Shown in pieces: positions 34,865-42,014 of a stretch of DNA of 64,000 nt. Numbering within the stretch: position 1 is the first letter of the stretch; the number at the start of each line of letters is the position of its first letter. Position numbers and translations under genes: made by a program. This DNA comes from Arenibacter catalasegens (GTDB lineage Bacteria; Bacteroidota; Bacteroidia; Flavobacteriales; Flavobacteriaceae): positions 310,001-374,000 of the forward strand of contig NZ_PHQQ01000001.1 of assembly GCF_002909235.1 (NCBI RefSeq), given 5' to 3'. A model generated the notes under the pieces. It saw only the letters and a list, made by a program, of their open reading frames with translations, did not search any database and was not told the origin of the DNA.

Positions 34865-35980
34865 ATGAAAAATTCCGTTTTAGCAATTGTAGCGTTCTTC
34901 ACCTTGCTCAGTCTCAACGCACAAACCCATACCCACTCAGGGACGCAGCCACTTACCTACCCCAATATTGAAGGTTATGTCAGCTTAAAGACGGATTTAC
35001 ATATGCACAGTGTTTTCTCGGATGGCAATGTATGGCCCACCATAAGGGTACAGGAGGCGCTACGTGAAAACTTGGACGCCATATCCTTGACAGAGCATTT
35101 GGAGTACCAGCCCCATAAAGAGGATATTCCACATCCCGATCGTAATCGCGCCCATCAATTGGCCCTGGAGGAAGCCAAGGAACATGATCTATTAATAGTA
35201 CCAGGATCTGAAATTACACGCTCCGCACCTGTCGGGCATAACAATGCCGTATTTATTACCGATGCCAATAAATTATTACATGATGATGCAAAAGATGCTT
35301 TTGCCTCTGCAAAAAAACAACAGGCCTTCGTTTTTTGGAACCATCCCGCATGGTATGCCCAAAATCCAGCTGGAACCCCAATCTTAAGCGATTTTCAAAA
35401 AGAGCGGATTAAAAAAGGTGAATTACATGGAATTGAAGTCATAAACAATGTGGATTATTCTGAAGAATCCCTTGCCCTGGCCTTGGAAAATAATTTAACC
35501 ATTATGGGCACCAGTGACGTACATGGGCTAATAGACTGGGAGTATACGGAAATGGGCAACCACCGCCCCATAACCCTGGTATTTGCAAAAGAAAAAAGCA
35601 TTGAGGGTTTAAAGGAGGCCCTTTTTGCAGGTAGAACAGTTGCTGTGTACAACGATCTTCTTGTTGGGAAGGCCGAATATCTTAAACCTTTGCTACAGGC
35701 AAGCATAGAAATAGTAAGGGCAAAATATATAGGGAAGACCCAAGTTCTGGAAGTGGAACTTAAAAATATTTCCAGTAGCGATCTCTTATTCGAAAACGCC
35801 ATGGCTTATACTTTTTATGACAGCTCTCCAGTATTTGAGATTCCAGCTGGCGAATCCAAAATAATAAAAATAAAAACTTTGGAGAAACTTAGCGGCCTAG
35901 ACCTGAAATTGGTTGCCTTGGGCGGCATCACCGCTCCAAAAGTGCATCCCACGGTCATTTGGAAAATTAAAATGGAATAA
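34865..35980 (+). CDS. Secreted PHP-domain phosphodiesterase (Sb-PDE-like)
   Basis: The 371-residue protein has a signal peptide (VLAIVAFFTLLSLNAQ). The PHP metal-binding motifs follow: DLHMHSVFSDG, SLTEHLEY, GSEITR, FWNHPAW and GTSDVHG. PHP domains bind three metals and hydrolyse phosphoesters. A secreted form with a C-terminal beta domain of about 90 residues matches proteins called Sb-PDE-family phosphodiesterases, judged from memory. It should act in the periplasm, possibly to scavenge phosphate from organic esters. It appears monocistronic. Confidence 0.85.
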   Translation: MKNSVLAIVAFFTLLSLNAQTHTHSGTQPLTYPNIEGYVSLKTDLHMHSVFSDGNVWPTIRVQEALRENLDAISLTEHLEYQPHKEDIPHPDRNRAHQLALEEAKEHDLLIVPGSEITRSAPVGHNNAVFITDANKLLHDDAKDAFASAKKQQAFVFWNHPAWYAQNPAGTPILSDFQKERIKKGELHGIEVINNVDYSEESLALALENNLTIMGTSDVHGLIDWEYTEMGNHRPITLVFAKEKSIEGLKEALFAGRTVAVYNDLLVGKAEYLKPLLQASIEIVRAKYIGKTQVLEVELKNISSSDLLFENAMAYTFYDSSPVFEIPAGESKIIKIKTLEKLSGLDLKLVALGGITAPKVHPTVIWKIKME

Positions 35981-36307
35981 ATTAAGGATGGCTACCAAGT
36001 GACAGTTTCGGATATAAGTGCTATAGAATCCCGAAAACAGTTCCATCTTTACTCAAAATCGGCAATGATCGTCATTTTTTGTTTACTGCTAATTGTAGAC
36101 TATAAACAGATTACTGATAATTAGGCCCAATCCTCCTTAATCAATTTGGTTTTAGATAAATGTGTGATTTTGCTGGGCTGAATCTTCGATTTCTCCTCGC
36201 TATGGCACTTTCGCAAGGACTGCAATGGTCATTTAAAAAGGGTAACAACTGATAATTGTTTAATTGCTTATTGTTAATTAAAATTGTAAACTGTCTACTG
36301 CAACTGT
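35981..36307. other. Intergenic stretch with degenerate repeats
   Basis: 327 bp without a gene. The right half (from about 36246) is AT-rich and built from degenerate CAGT/GAACAGT units that continue into the end of the next gene. Confidence 0.6.
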
Positions 36308-36328
36308 TCACTGATTACTGTTCACTAC
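36280..36328 (-). repeat. Degenerate CAGTGAACAGT repeat overlapping a gene end
   Basis: On the minus strand, GTGAACAGT recurs (at 36316-36324 and 36301-36309) with CAGTAATCAG and GCAGTAGACAG spacers. It supplies the last residues (NSNQ) and the TGA stop of the saccharopine-dehydrogenase-like gene, as the heptamer does for the sulfatase. Confidence 0.7.
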
Positions 36329-37531
36329 CTCCTTGCCCTCCACATAATCCTGTAAATAGGTATATCGATTCGTTAGTTTACCATCTTTTGTCATTCTGGC
36401 CCGTTCCAATACTCCGTCTTTGTCACCATTAAAAAAAGCTGGAATTACATTTTTCATGAAGGCATCCCCAAAACCAACACTGGCATCACGTGGCAATTCG
36501 CAGGGTAAATTGTCTACGGCCATTACCGCAATTGCTTCCTTATCCGTAAAATCTATCTCGGACTCTGTAATTGGATGGTATCCATAAATTGGATCCGCTA
36601 TAGTACTAGGCCTTATGGTTGTGGCCACGGGACCATCAATATCGCAGCTAACATCGGCTACTACCTTGATTCTAAAATCGGGATGCTTGGCATCTTCCCG
36701 TGTAAAAAGATAAGGAGCACCATCACCGTAAAAATGACCAGCAATATAAAAATCTGTTACTTTGGCAAAACGAAAAAAATTGGATTTATAATCTTCAGGG
36801 TGCGCAAAAAAATCAGCTTTATTCCCTCTTATCCCATCTTTGCGCTTGTTATATTCAGAAATATCAATCTGACAATAGACTACTTCATCGAAGTCTTTCT
36901 TAAGGTAATCAGTAACCGTAACCTCCTTAACTTCCATGGCATCCAGCATTTCTTTGGCTCCATTTCCCACTCTGCCCCTACCAGTTAGGAGAATTTTAAT
37001 ATTGGGGAGTTTCACCTTCCTTAGTTCCGATATCAAGGCTTGTTGGTCTGTCAATGTTTCCGCTTTGGGTAATTTGAATAAATCAAATTTAAGTCCATAA
37101 GCCCTAATTCCATTATACGCCCCAACTATTCCAGCATATCTCCCAAAGGCAACCATCCGCTGTCCCTTAGAATTGGTAATTACTTCATGATCATACAATT
37201 CGATATTCTTTTCCAATATAGCATTGAGCAAAATTCTATTATAAGGTTGCTTTTTTATGGTGTGGGAAAAAAAGAAATATTTTTTATTGGGGATTAAATG
37301 ATCAATAGGCACTTCCTTGACACCTATAAGCACATCGCATTTCTCCATTTCCGATGCCACTTGAAACCCTTTCGCCTTATACTCCACGTCTTTAAAAACC
37401 CTTATAGGCGATGGCTCTACTATTATCTTTGCCTCCTTAAATTTAACCACTAACTGTGCACAGGCATCTGGTGTTAGGACCACGCGACGATCTGGTGGAT
37501 TTTTTCGCTCTTTAATAATCCCAAATTTCAT
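36308..37531 (-). CDS. Saccharopine dehydrogenase-like (lysine-forming type) NAD(P)-dependent oxidoreductase
   Basis: The protein is 407 residues from the ATG at 37531 (MKFGIIKERKNPPDRRVVLTP). A longer frame begins at 37591 but adds nothing family-like. The N-terminal domain is the alanine dehydrogenase/transhydrogenase type, and the nucleotide site is ILLTGRGRVGNGA. VVADVSCDIDGPVATTIRPSTIADPIYGY matches LYS1-type saccharopine dehydrogenases. It may degrade or form lysine via saccharopine, or serve a related amino acid. The last four residues and the stop lie in a repeat. Confidence 0.85.
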   Translation of the reverse strand: MKFGIIKERKNPPDRRVVLTPDACAQLVVKFKEAKIIVEPSPIRVFKDVEYKAKGFQVASEMEKCDVLIGVKEVPIDHLIPNKKYFFFSHTIKKQPYNRILLNAILEKNIELYDHEVITNSKGQRMVAFGRYAGIVGAYNGIRAYGLKFDLFKLPKAETLTDQQALISELRKVKLPNIKILLTGRGRVGNGAKEMLDAMEVKEVTVTDYLKKDFDEVVYCQIDISEYNKRKDGIRGNKADFFAHPEDYKSNFFRFAKVTDFYIAGHFYGDGAPYLFTREDAKHPDFRIKVVADVSCDIDGPVATTIRPSTIADPIYGYHPITESEIDFTDKEAIAVMAVDNLPCELPRDASVGFGDAFMKNVIPAFFNGDKDGVLERARMTKDGKLTNRYTYLQDYVEGKEVVNSNQ

Positions 37532-37931
37532 ATTTATAACTTTGTAGTCATGTTTAGTTGTAAATGTAACATATGACAAGTTGACAAGCAAAACTTTTTT
37601 TGGAATACTTTTTGGAGTACCTTTGGCGACCGCGTTAGGGATAGAGGCGGCATCTTTTTTGATTTTCCCTGGACCGTGTTCGGGAAAAAATCAAAAAAAT
37701 ATAGCCGACAGCCCGACCTTTTTTTGATACCTACAAGGTTTTGAAAACCTTGCAGGACAGGAAAAAAAGGGAACGCCAAAGAAAAGATTATATAGTTCAT
37801 TGAAAAAAAAGATGAGAGAATAGTATTCTGCCTGTCCGTATCCTTTGATAAGGCAGGTTGGATTAAAATATCCCGCCATCGGCGGGATTCAATTCGATTA
37901 CGGTACGCCCAGGCGTACCTATCTCATTGAA
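37532..37931. other. Leader region of tmRNA with several inverted repeats
   Basis: 400 bp without a gene. It holds a 19-bp palindrome CAAGGTTTTGAAAACCTTG (37734-37752), a CTGCCT/AGGCAG stem (37830-37856) and two perfect hairpins just before the tmRNA (37870-37888 and 37902-37919). The small open frames here are composed of these repeats. Confidence 0.6.
37870..37919 (+). repeat. Pair of perfect hairpins directly upstream of tmRNA
   Basis: ATCCCGCC / GGCGGGAT (37870-37877 with 37881-37888) and GGTACGCC / GGCGTACC (37902-37909 with 37912-37919). The second ends 12 bases before the mature tmRNA 5' end. They may be part of a processed precursor or a terminator for upstream transcription. Confidence 0.7.
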
Positions 37932-38327
37932 GGGGCCGACTGGTTTTGACAACGAGACCAATTGGAATGTAAGCATGTCGAGCGCTGGGCTACAGCTCGT
38001 TAATCTCATTTTCCACACTTTTTAATTGGCGAAAATAATTACGCTCTTGCCGCTTAATCCGAATCATAGTAGGATTTAGCCTCGTCCCTACTAGGTAGGG
38101 AAGCGAGATGTTTCTGGGAAGCCTTTGTTGACGGCGTCCCTATCAGAAGCACCATCAAAGTCAATATAAGGAAGATGTTGCTCTGCCATCCTCACTAAAA
38201 CTTAAAGAGCTAAGTGTGTATTAGGCTGTTTCCAGTCAGGTGCACATCGAAAATTAATTGGGAACTAAGCATGTAGAAGGCATTGTAATTGCTTGTTTGG
38301 ACGAGGGTTCGAATCCCTCCGGCTCCA
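37932..38327 (+). ncRNA. ssrA: Transfer-messenger RNA
   Basis: The 5' end GGGGCCGA pairs with the 3' end CGGCTCC (one G-U) to form the acceptor stem. The T-arm reads GAGGGTTCGAATCCCTC (38304-38320). The discriminator A is at 38327 and CCA is not encoded (the next bases are CTT). The tag frame lies at 38028-38057 and reads GENNYALAA then TAA, to which the charged alanine is added first; its LAA end is the usual protease signal. tmRNA with SmpB rescues stalled ribosomes and tags unfinished proteins. The size, about 396 bases, and the tag fit flavobacteria. A terminator follows. Confidence 0.96.
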
Positions 38328-38331
38328 CTTC

Positions 38332-38357
38332 AAAAACCACCTACGGGTGGTTTTTTT
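38332..38357 (+). terminator. Terminator of tmRNA
   Basis: Stem AAAAACCACC / GGTGGTTTTT with a TACG loop and seven T, starting five bases after the mature 3' end. Confidence 0.92.
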
Positions 38358-38505
38358 ACTCATTACTTTTTTATGTTGATTTTTTATAGGTATTCGTGAA
38401 CCTCCTAAGGTCGGTTTCGTTACGCCTCTGGGATTCGAAGGCCAGCGCGCCAGCTCACTCCATCACTAAAAATGCCCACAGGGCATTTACTTAACGCTCG
38501 ACCGT

Positions 38506-38517
38506 CTCCGGCTCCAC
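38506..38517 (+). repeat. Duplicate of the tmRNA 3' end, possible att remnant
   Basis: CTCCGGCTCCAC repeats the bases 38317-38328 at the end of ssrA exactly, 189 bp further on. The 3' end of ssrA is a well-known integration site for islands, so this may be the far att of a lost element. Twelve bases is short, and no integrase remains. Confidence 0.4.
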
Positions 38518-38551
38518 GATCACCCACAACTGTGTTGTGGATCAAAACATT

Positions 38552-38590
38552 AAAACCCAACAAGTTTACTTGATTGGGTTTTGTTGTTTT
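38552..38590. terminator. Terminator-like hairpin
   Basis: Stem AAAACCCAA / TTGGGTTTT with an inner CAAGT/ACTTG pair, followed by TGTTGTTTTT. It could end leftward transcription of the receiver gene or rightward read-through from ssrA. Confidence 0.5.
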
Positions 38591-38758
38591 TAGACACCTG
38601 GCTTGAAAAATCAGGCAGTTGTACTTGCAGTACGATAACCATTAGGGAAAACCGAAGGTAATCCTTCGGAAAAAGTAAGTTACGCCTCCAGGATTCAAAG
38701 GCCAGCTCAGTAGTTCGCGCCTGGCCAAAGCGAACGCAAACTATTTTCCAGTTACATT

Positions 38759-39169
38759 TTAAATGGCCCCTTCTATCTCAATGGACTTGAACAGATCAGA
38801 AAGAATGGAATCGGACAATGGCTTTACTATAAAGTCTTTTACTATATCATAGGAATGGGCTTTTTCAATATCCTGATTATCAATTGAAGAGCTCACTATA
38901 TACACCCTAGTTTTATTTTCTATAGGTAACTTTATAAATTCATCCAAGAATTCCCATCCATCCATAATCGGCATATTTAAATCCAAGAAAATCACATCTG
39001 GCAATCGCTCTCCGCCTTTAACCATTGAAGTAAGATTTTCCAATGCCTCTTTTCCATCCTCATGCACTATGACGGAGGAACCAAAACTGCTGTTGTAATT
39101 TAATAAAATTTTTGTTCCATAAACAAAAATGGGATCATCATCAATAATGCATACTGTCTCAATCTTCAT
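38759..39169 (-). CDS. Stand-alone response-regulator receiver (CheY-like)
   Basis: The protein is 136 residues from the ATG at 39169. The frame continues to 39238, but MKIETVCIIDDDPIF is the proper start of a receiver domain. The acidic pocket is IIDDD (9-13), the phospho-acceptor is Asp63 in VIFLDLNMPIMDGWEF, and the conserved lysine is in FIVKPLS. There is no output domain, so it should act by binding a partner protein, often a hybrid kinase in Bacteroidota. No kinase gene is adjacent. Confidence 0.9.
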   Translation of the reverse strand: MKIETVCIIDDDPIFVYGTKILLNYNSSFGSSVIVHEDGKEALENLTSMVKGGERLPDVIFLDLNMPIMDGWEFLDEFIKLPIENKTRVYIVSSSIDNQDIEKAHSYDIVKDFIVKPLSDSILSDLFKSIEIEGAI

Positions 39170-39581
39170 AAGCTTAAAAAGTGTAAAAGGATACATACAA
39201 ATCGTCTGCATACTATTTTCTGGATATAATTTAGGCATATTATTTACAACCTACAATACCATGGAAAATATTGCTAAAGATTTGGTGGTCCTTATTTGGG
39301 AAAGTCTATAATTTTAAAAAGTAATATTTTTCCTATAATTTATTTTTCAACAAATGTAAGTAAAAATTGTTAACCATATGATAATTACTAATTCTAACTA
39401 CCTATATTTCAATGACTCAACAACAATCCCTGAGTATATTGAATACAACCAATGACAATTGCGCATTTATGAAAGGTCTAGGAATCCTTTTTAGACAAAT
39501 TAAGGGGTACTAATTGAATGAGTGAATATCGATCATCCCACCAAACCTGCAAGCACAAGTCATATAAATAGAACAAACGCA
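39170..39581. other. Intergenic stretch, nothing recognised
   Basis: 412 bp, AT-rich, without a good ORF or hairpin. It contains the receiver-gene promoter on the minus strand and the 3' end of the transcript from 39582. Confidence 0.4.
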
Positions 39582-41948
39582 CTAATAAACCACAGCGCTC
39601 CTTAATATGTAGCTGTTAATTTTCTCACCCCCTTTTAATTCATTTAAAATCCAAGTATCCTTATTTTCTCCTTCAAGCAATCTCCAGTCCTTCTCTGCTT
39701 TTACCAAAAGGTTTTTAATATCTCTCGGAAAGGCATTTGCCGCTCTAGCCTTTTCCCAGGTCCTGATTACTTTGAAAATGGCATCCTTTTCGGGACAGCT
39801 TTCCACATCTTTCTGATTTAAATAGAGACTGTAAGTAGTTCCTAGTCCGACCGAAATGGCCTGAATATGTTCATATTGCCCAACCGTTGAATTGGCATTG
39901 ATGGGAAAATTTCCACCCATACCCACCGGAAAATAATTGGCGTATGTTACATCCCTAAGATCTTTACCCTGACTGGTAGCACTACCCCATTCCCTTGTAT
40001 CAATATCATAAAGGTTTTTGCCCCCTCCAACATTCCATATGCTCTGATAATGCCATGAACCTTCAGATAATGTGGCTCCCGTGAAGCGAATGGGAGGAAT
40101 TCCATGCGAGTGGGCCCTTTCGAACATTTTTCGGAAAAAGCGTTTGGCCGAGTAATAACCATGTCCGTTATTGAACAAAAACTCCTGTCCATCAAAATCG
40201 TAGTAGCCCAGACCGTTAATAAAACTAACATCTGCATAGTATTCTGCAATTTTATCCTGAAGTTGCATATTGGGTATTAATCCGTCATAGCCATAGTTTA
40301 TGGTTACCTGTAGTTTGTATATGGTATCGTTGGTATTGTGCTCTATAGGTGTGGTGCCCCAATAGCCCCTCTTTACATTTAGAAGGCGATAAGGCTCTTC
40401 TTCGGAAATACCCAGATAATGGATAAGCTCCTTACCTATTTTTACCATATTCAGATTTTTTGCATGCCCTTCCCAACTAGCAATCTCGTCCATGTATTTA
40501 GGGTCGTCCACAATAATAATGGTATCCGTAGGACTGATGCCTTTCATCAACAAACGTTTTTGCTGATAACACAAACTATCGCTTGGAATGGGACTGGCAT
40601 CTTTGGTACCTGGGGCCAATGCTGTAGTTATGGGGGTTCTACCTATGGTAATACCGTATTTTCCTGCCAAATCTGAGAACTCTTTATGTGACAAATTACC
40701 AGAAGTTAATTTTAACGGTTTTTTCTCAAAATCCTTTCCATCTATATACCCCTCATTTCCACGGTCTGCCCGCAGAAAACTCTGATCGTATAGACTAATC
40801 GCCTTAAAGCCCAATCTGGAGGTGTAGGATATAATACTATCATACAGACCGCCACTAGTAATGGCATCAGGTACGAAAGCGGCCGGATCTTTTACCCATT
40901 TTCCATCTATAGTGGGATAAGGTAGATCCTCCGACAAAACAATATCTTGAACTACATCCAGCAAGGCGGTACTGTCAGGGCTGCCCCATAAAGCGACAGA
41001 TGATCCAATATAATCCACCCCAGGTAGAGGCTGAACCTGCAAATGATTGGGGGTATTGGCAGGCATATTAGGTATCAAAGAGAAATACACTTCCCTTTTC
41101 TTTGACCTATCCCTTGAGTTATAGGTAATGGATATTCTCCCTTTATCGTCAACCTCTGCGGCGTTACCGTACAAAATTCTATAATAGGGTTCTTTATGGG
41201 CATAAAAGGCCACATCATTTATTCCATTACCACCAAGGGTAAAGACCTGTCCTTCATGAAGTCCTTCCGGCAAGGGATATTGGGTGGAGTCTGGGGAATG
41301 AATAACATACTGAAAAGGAGCCGCATCCCCAATTGTCCTTGATGTACCCCCCAAAGTATTATCATCTAGGGCAAGCATACCTACGGCATAGTTGATGGTT
41401 TCACTAGTGTCTCTGGCTACACCAATAATTTCACCAAAAAGATTGGTGATATTGGTGTGGATAGAACCCCATTGCACCCCCTCAATATCGTCCCTATTGG
41501 TCAACGACAGCAGGGTAAATTTAAGATACTTATCCTTTGGCTCAACACTGATTTCCGCCAGGGAATTGTTGGGATAGGAAAGCTTTATCGTATTCTTGGA
41601 CTTGTTATATTCGGCACTTTGTGGTTCGAAAATGGTATCAAGTTTACTGTTATATAAGGACAGCAATGGTGAGGTCTTATCGGACGGACTTAATTCTAGA
41701 GCTTGTTGTTTGGTAATATCTTTTAGGCTGTATATACGCCCTTGAGCATTCAAACTAACCTCCAAATAAGTTGTCTTGAAGTTGGTTTGGGCATTATTGG
41801 AACAACTCCCAATCACCAATAAAAATAGTAATGACAAAAGTCGACTACAATTCCTTTGGAAATATGATTTAAGACCTGTTGTAATAATAAATGGATTGTA
41901 TTTTCCTAAAGCGTAATTATTCTTGGCAATTTTGTATATCATTTTCAA
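39582..41948 (-). CDS. Large lipoprotein of unknown function, possible glycoside-hydrolase-like TIM barrel
   Basis: The 788-residue protein has a lipobox IGSC (Cys49). The stretch before it is unusually long; a non-ATG start nearer the signal is possible, since no other Met lies between. The first half is rich in beta strands (PDSTQYPLPEGLHEGQVFTLGGNGINDVAFYAHKEPYYR). The second half alternates helix and strand, with GLGYYDFDGQEFLFNNGHGYYS (DFDG at 584-587) and HSHGIPPIRFTGATLSEGSWHYQS. A beta domain followed by a barrel with acidic clusters suggests a glycosidase, but I do not recognise the family. It is the second gene after the PBP on the same strand, 66 bp away. Confidence 0.6.
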   Translation of the reverse strand: MKMIYKIAKNNYALGKYNPFIITTGLKSYFQRNCSRLLSLLFLLVIGSCSNNAQTNFKTTYLEVSLNAQGRIYSLKDITKQQALELSPSDKTSPLLSLYNSKLDTIFEPQSAEYNKSKNTIKLSYPNNSLAEISVEPKDKYLKFTLLSLTNRDDIEGVQWGSIHTNITNLFGEIIGVARDTSETINYAVGMLALDDNTLGGTSRTIGDAAPFQYVIHSPDSTQYPLPEGLHEGQVFTLGGNGINDVAFYAHKEPYYRILYGNAAEVDDKGRISITYNSRDRSKKREVYFSLIPNMPANTPNHLQVQPLPGVDYIGSSVALWGSPDSTALLDVVQDIVLSEDLPYPTIDGKWVKDPAAFVPDAITSGGLYDSIISYTSRLGFKAISLYDQSFLRADRGNEGYIDGKDFEKKPLKLTSGNLSHKEFSDLAGKYGITIGRTPITTALAPGTKDASPIPSDSLCYQQKRLLMKGISPTDTIIIVDDPKYMDEIASWEGHAKNLNMVKIGKELIHYLGISEEEPYRLLNVKRGYWGTTPIEHNTNDTIYKLQVTINYGYDGLIPNMQLQDKIAEYYADVSFINGLGYYDFDGQEFLFNNGHGYYSAKRFFRKMFERAHSHGIPPIRFTGATLSEGSWHYQSIWNVGGGKNLYDIDTREWGSATSQGKDLRDVTYANYFPVGMGGNFPINANSTVGQYEHIQAISVGLGTTYSLYLNQKDVESCPEKDAIFKVIRTWEKARAANAFPRDIKNLLVKAEKDWRLLEGENKDTWILNELKGGEKINSYILRSAVVY

Positions 41949-42014
41949 TAATTTTTTAAATCCTTTAACTCACCAATTATTATTTCAAAAGAAAACTGAT
42001 TCCATAAAAACATT

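Larger units (their letters stand above)
38419..38706 (+). repeat. 28-bp direct repeat pair (38419-38446, 38679-38706)
   Basis: Both copies read GTTACGCCTC..GGATTC.AAGGCCAGC and differ at only three positions. They flank the duplicated tmRNA end and the AAAACCCAA hairpin. Confidence 0.75.
38358..38758. other. Repeat-rich tract behind tmRNA
   Basis: 401 bp with no ORF. It holds a 28-bp repeat pair (38419-38446 and 38679-38706) and a copy of the tmRNA 3' end (38506-38517). It also has an AAATGCCC/GGGCATTT hairpin (38470-38488), a CCACAAC/GTTGTGG hairpin (38523-38540) and a CCGAAGG/CCTTCGG hairpin (38652-38669). It looks like debris of past insertions or duplications. Confidence 0.6.

Noticed and set aside
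37534-37879. Two minus-strand frames before the tmRNA
   Set aside because: They are made of inverted repeats and of the extension of the saccharopine-dehydrogenase-like frame beyond its real start.
38506-38517. A second tRNA-like gene behind ssrA
   Set aside because: Only the last twelve bases of an acceptor/T-stem side are present; no matching 5' half or T-arm can be folded.
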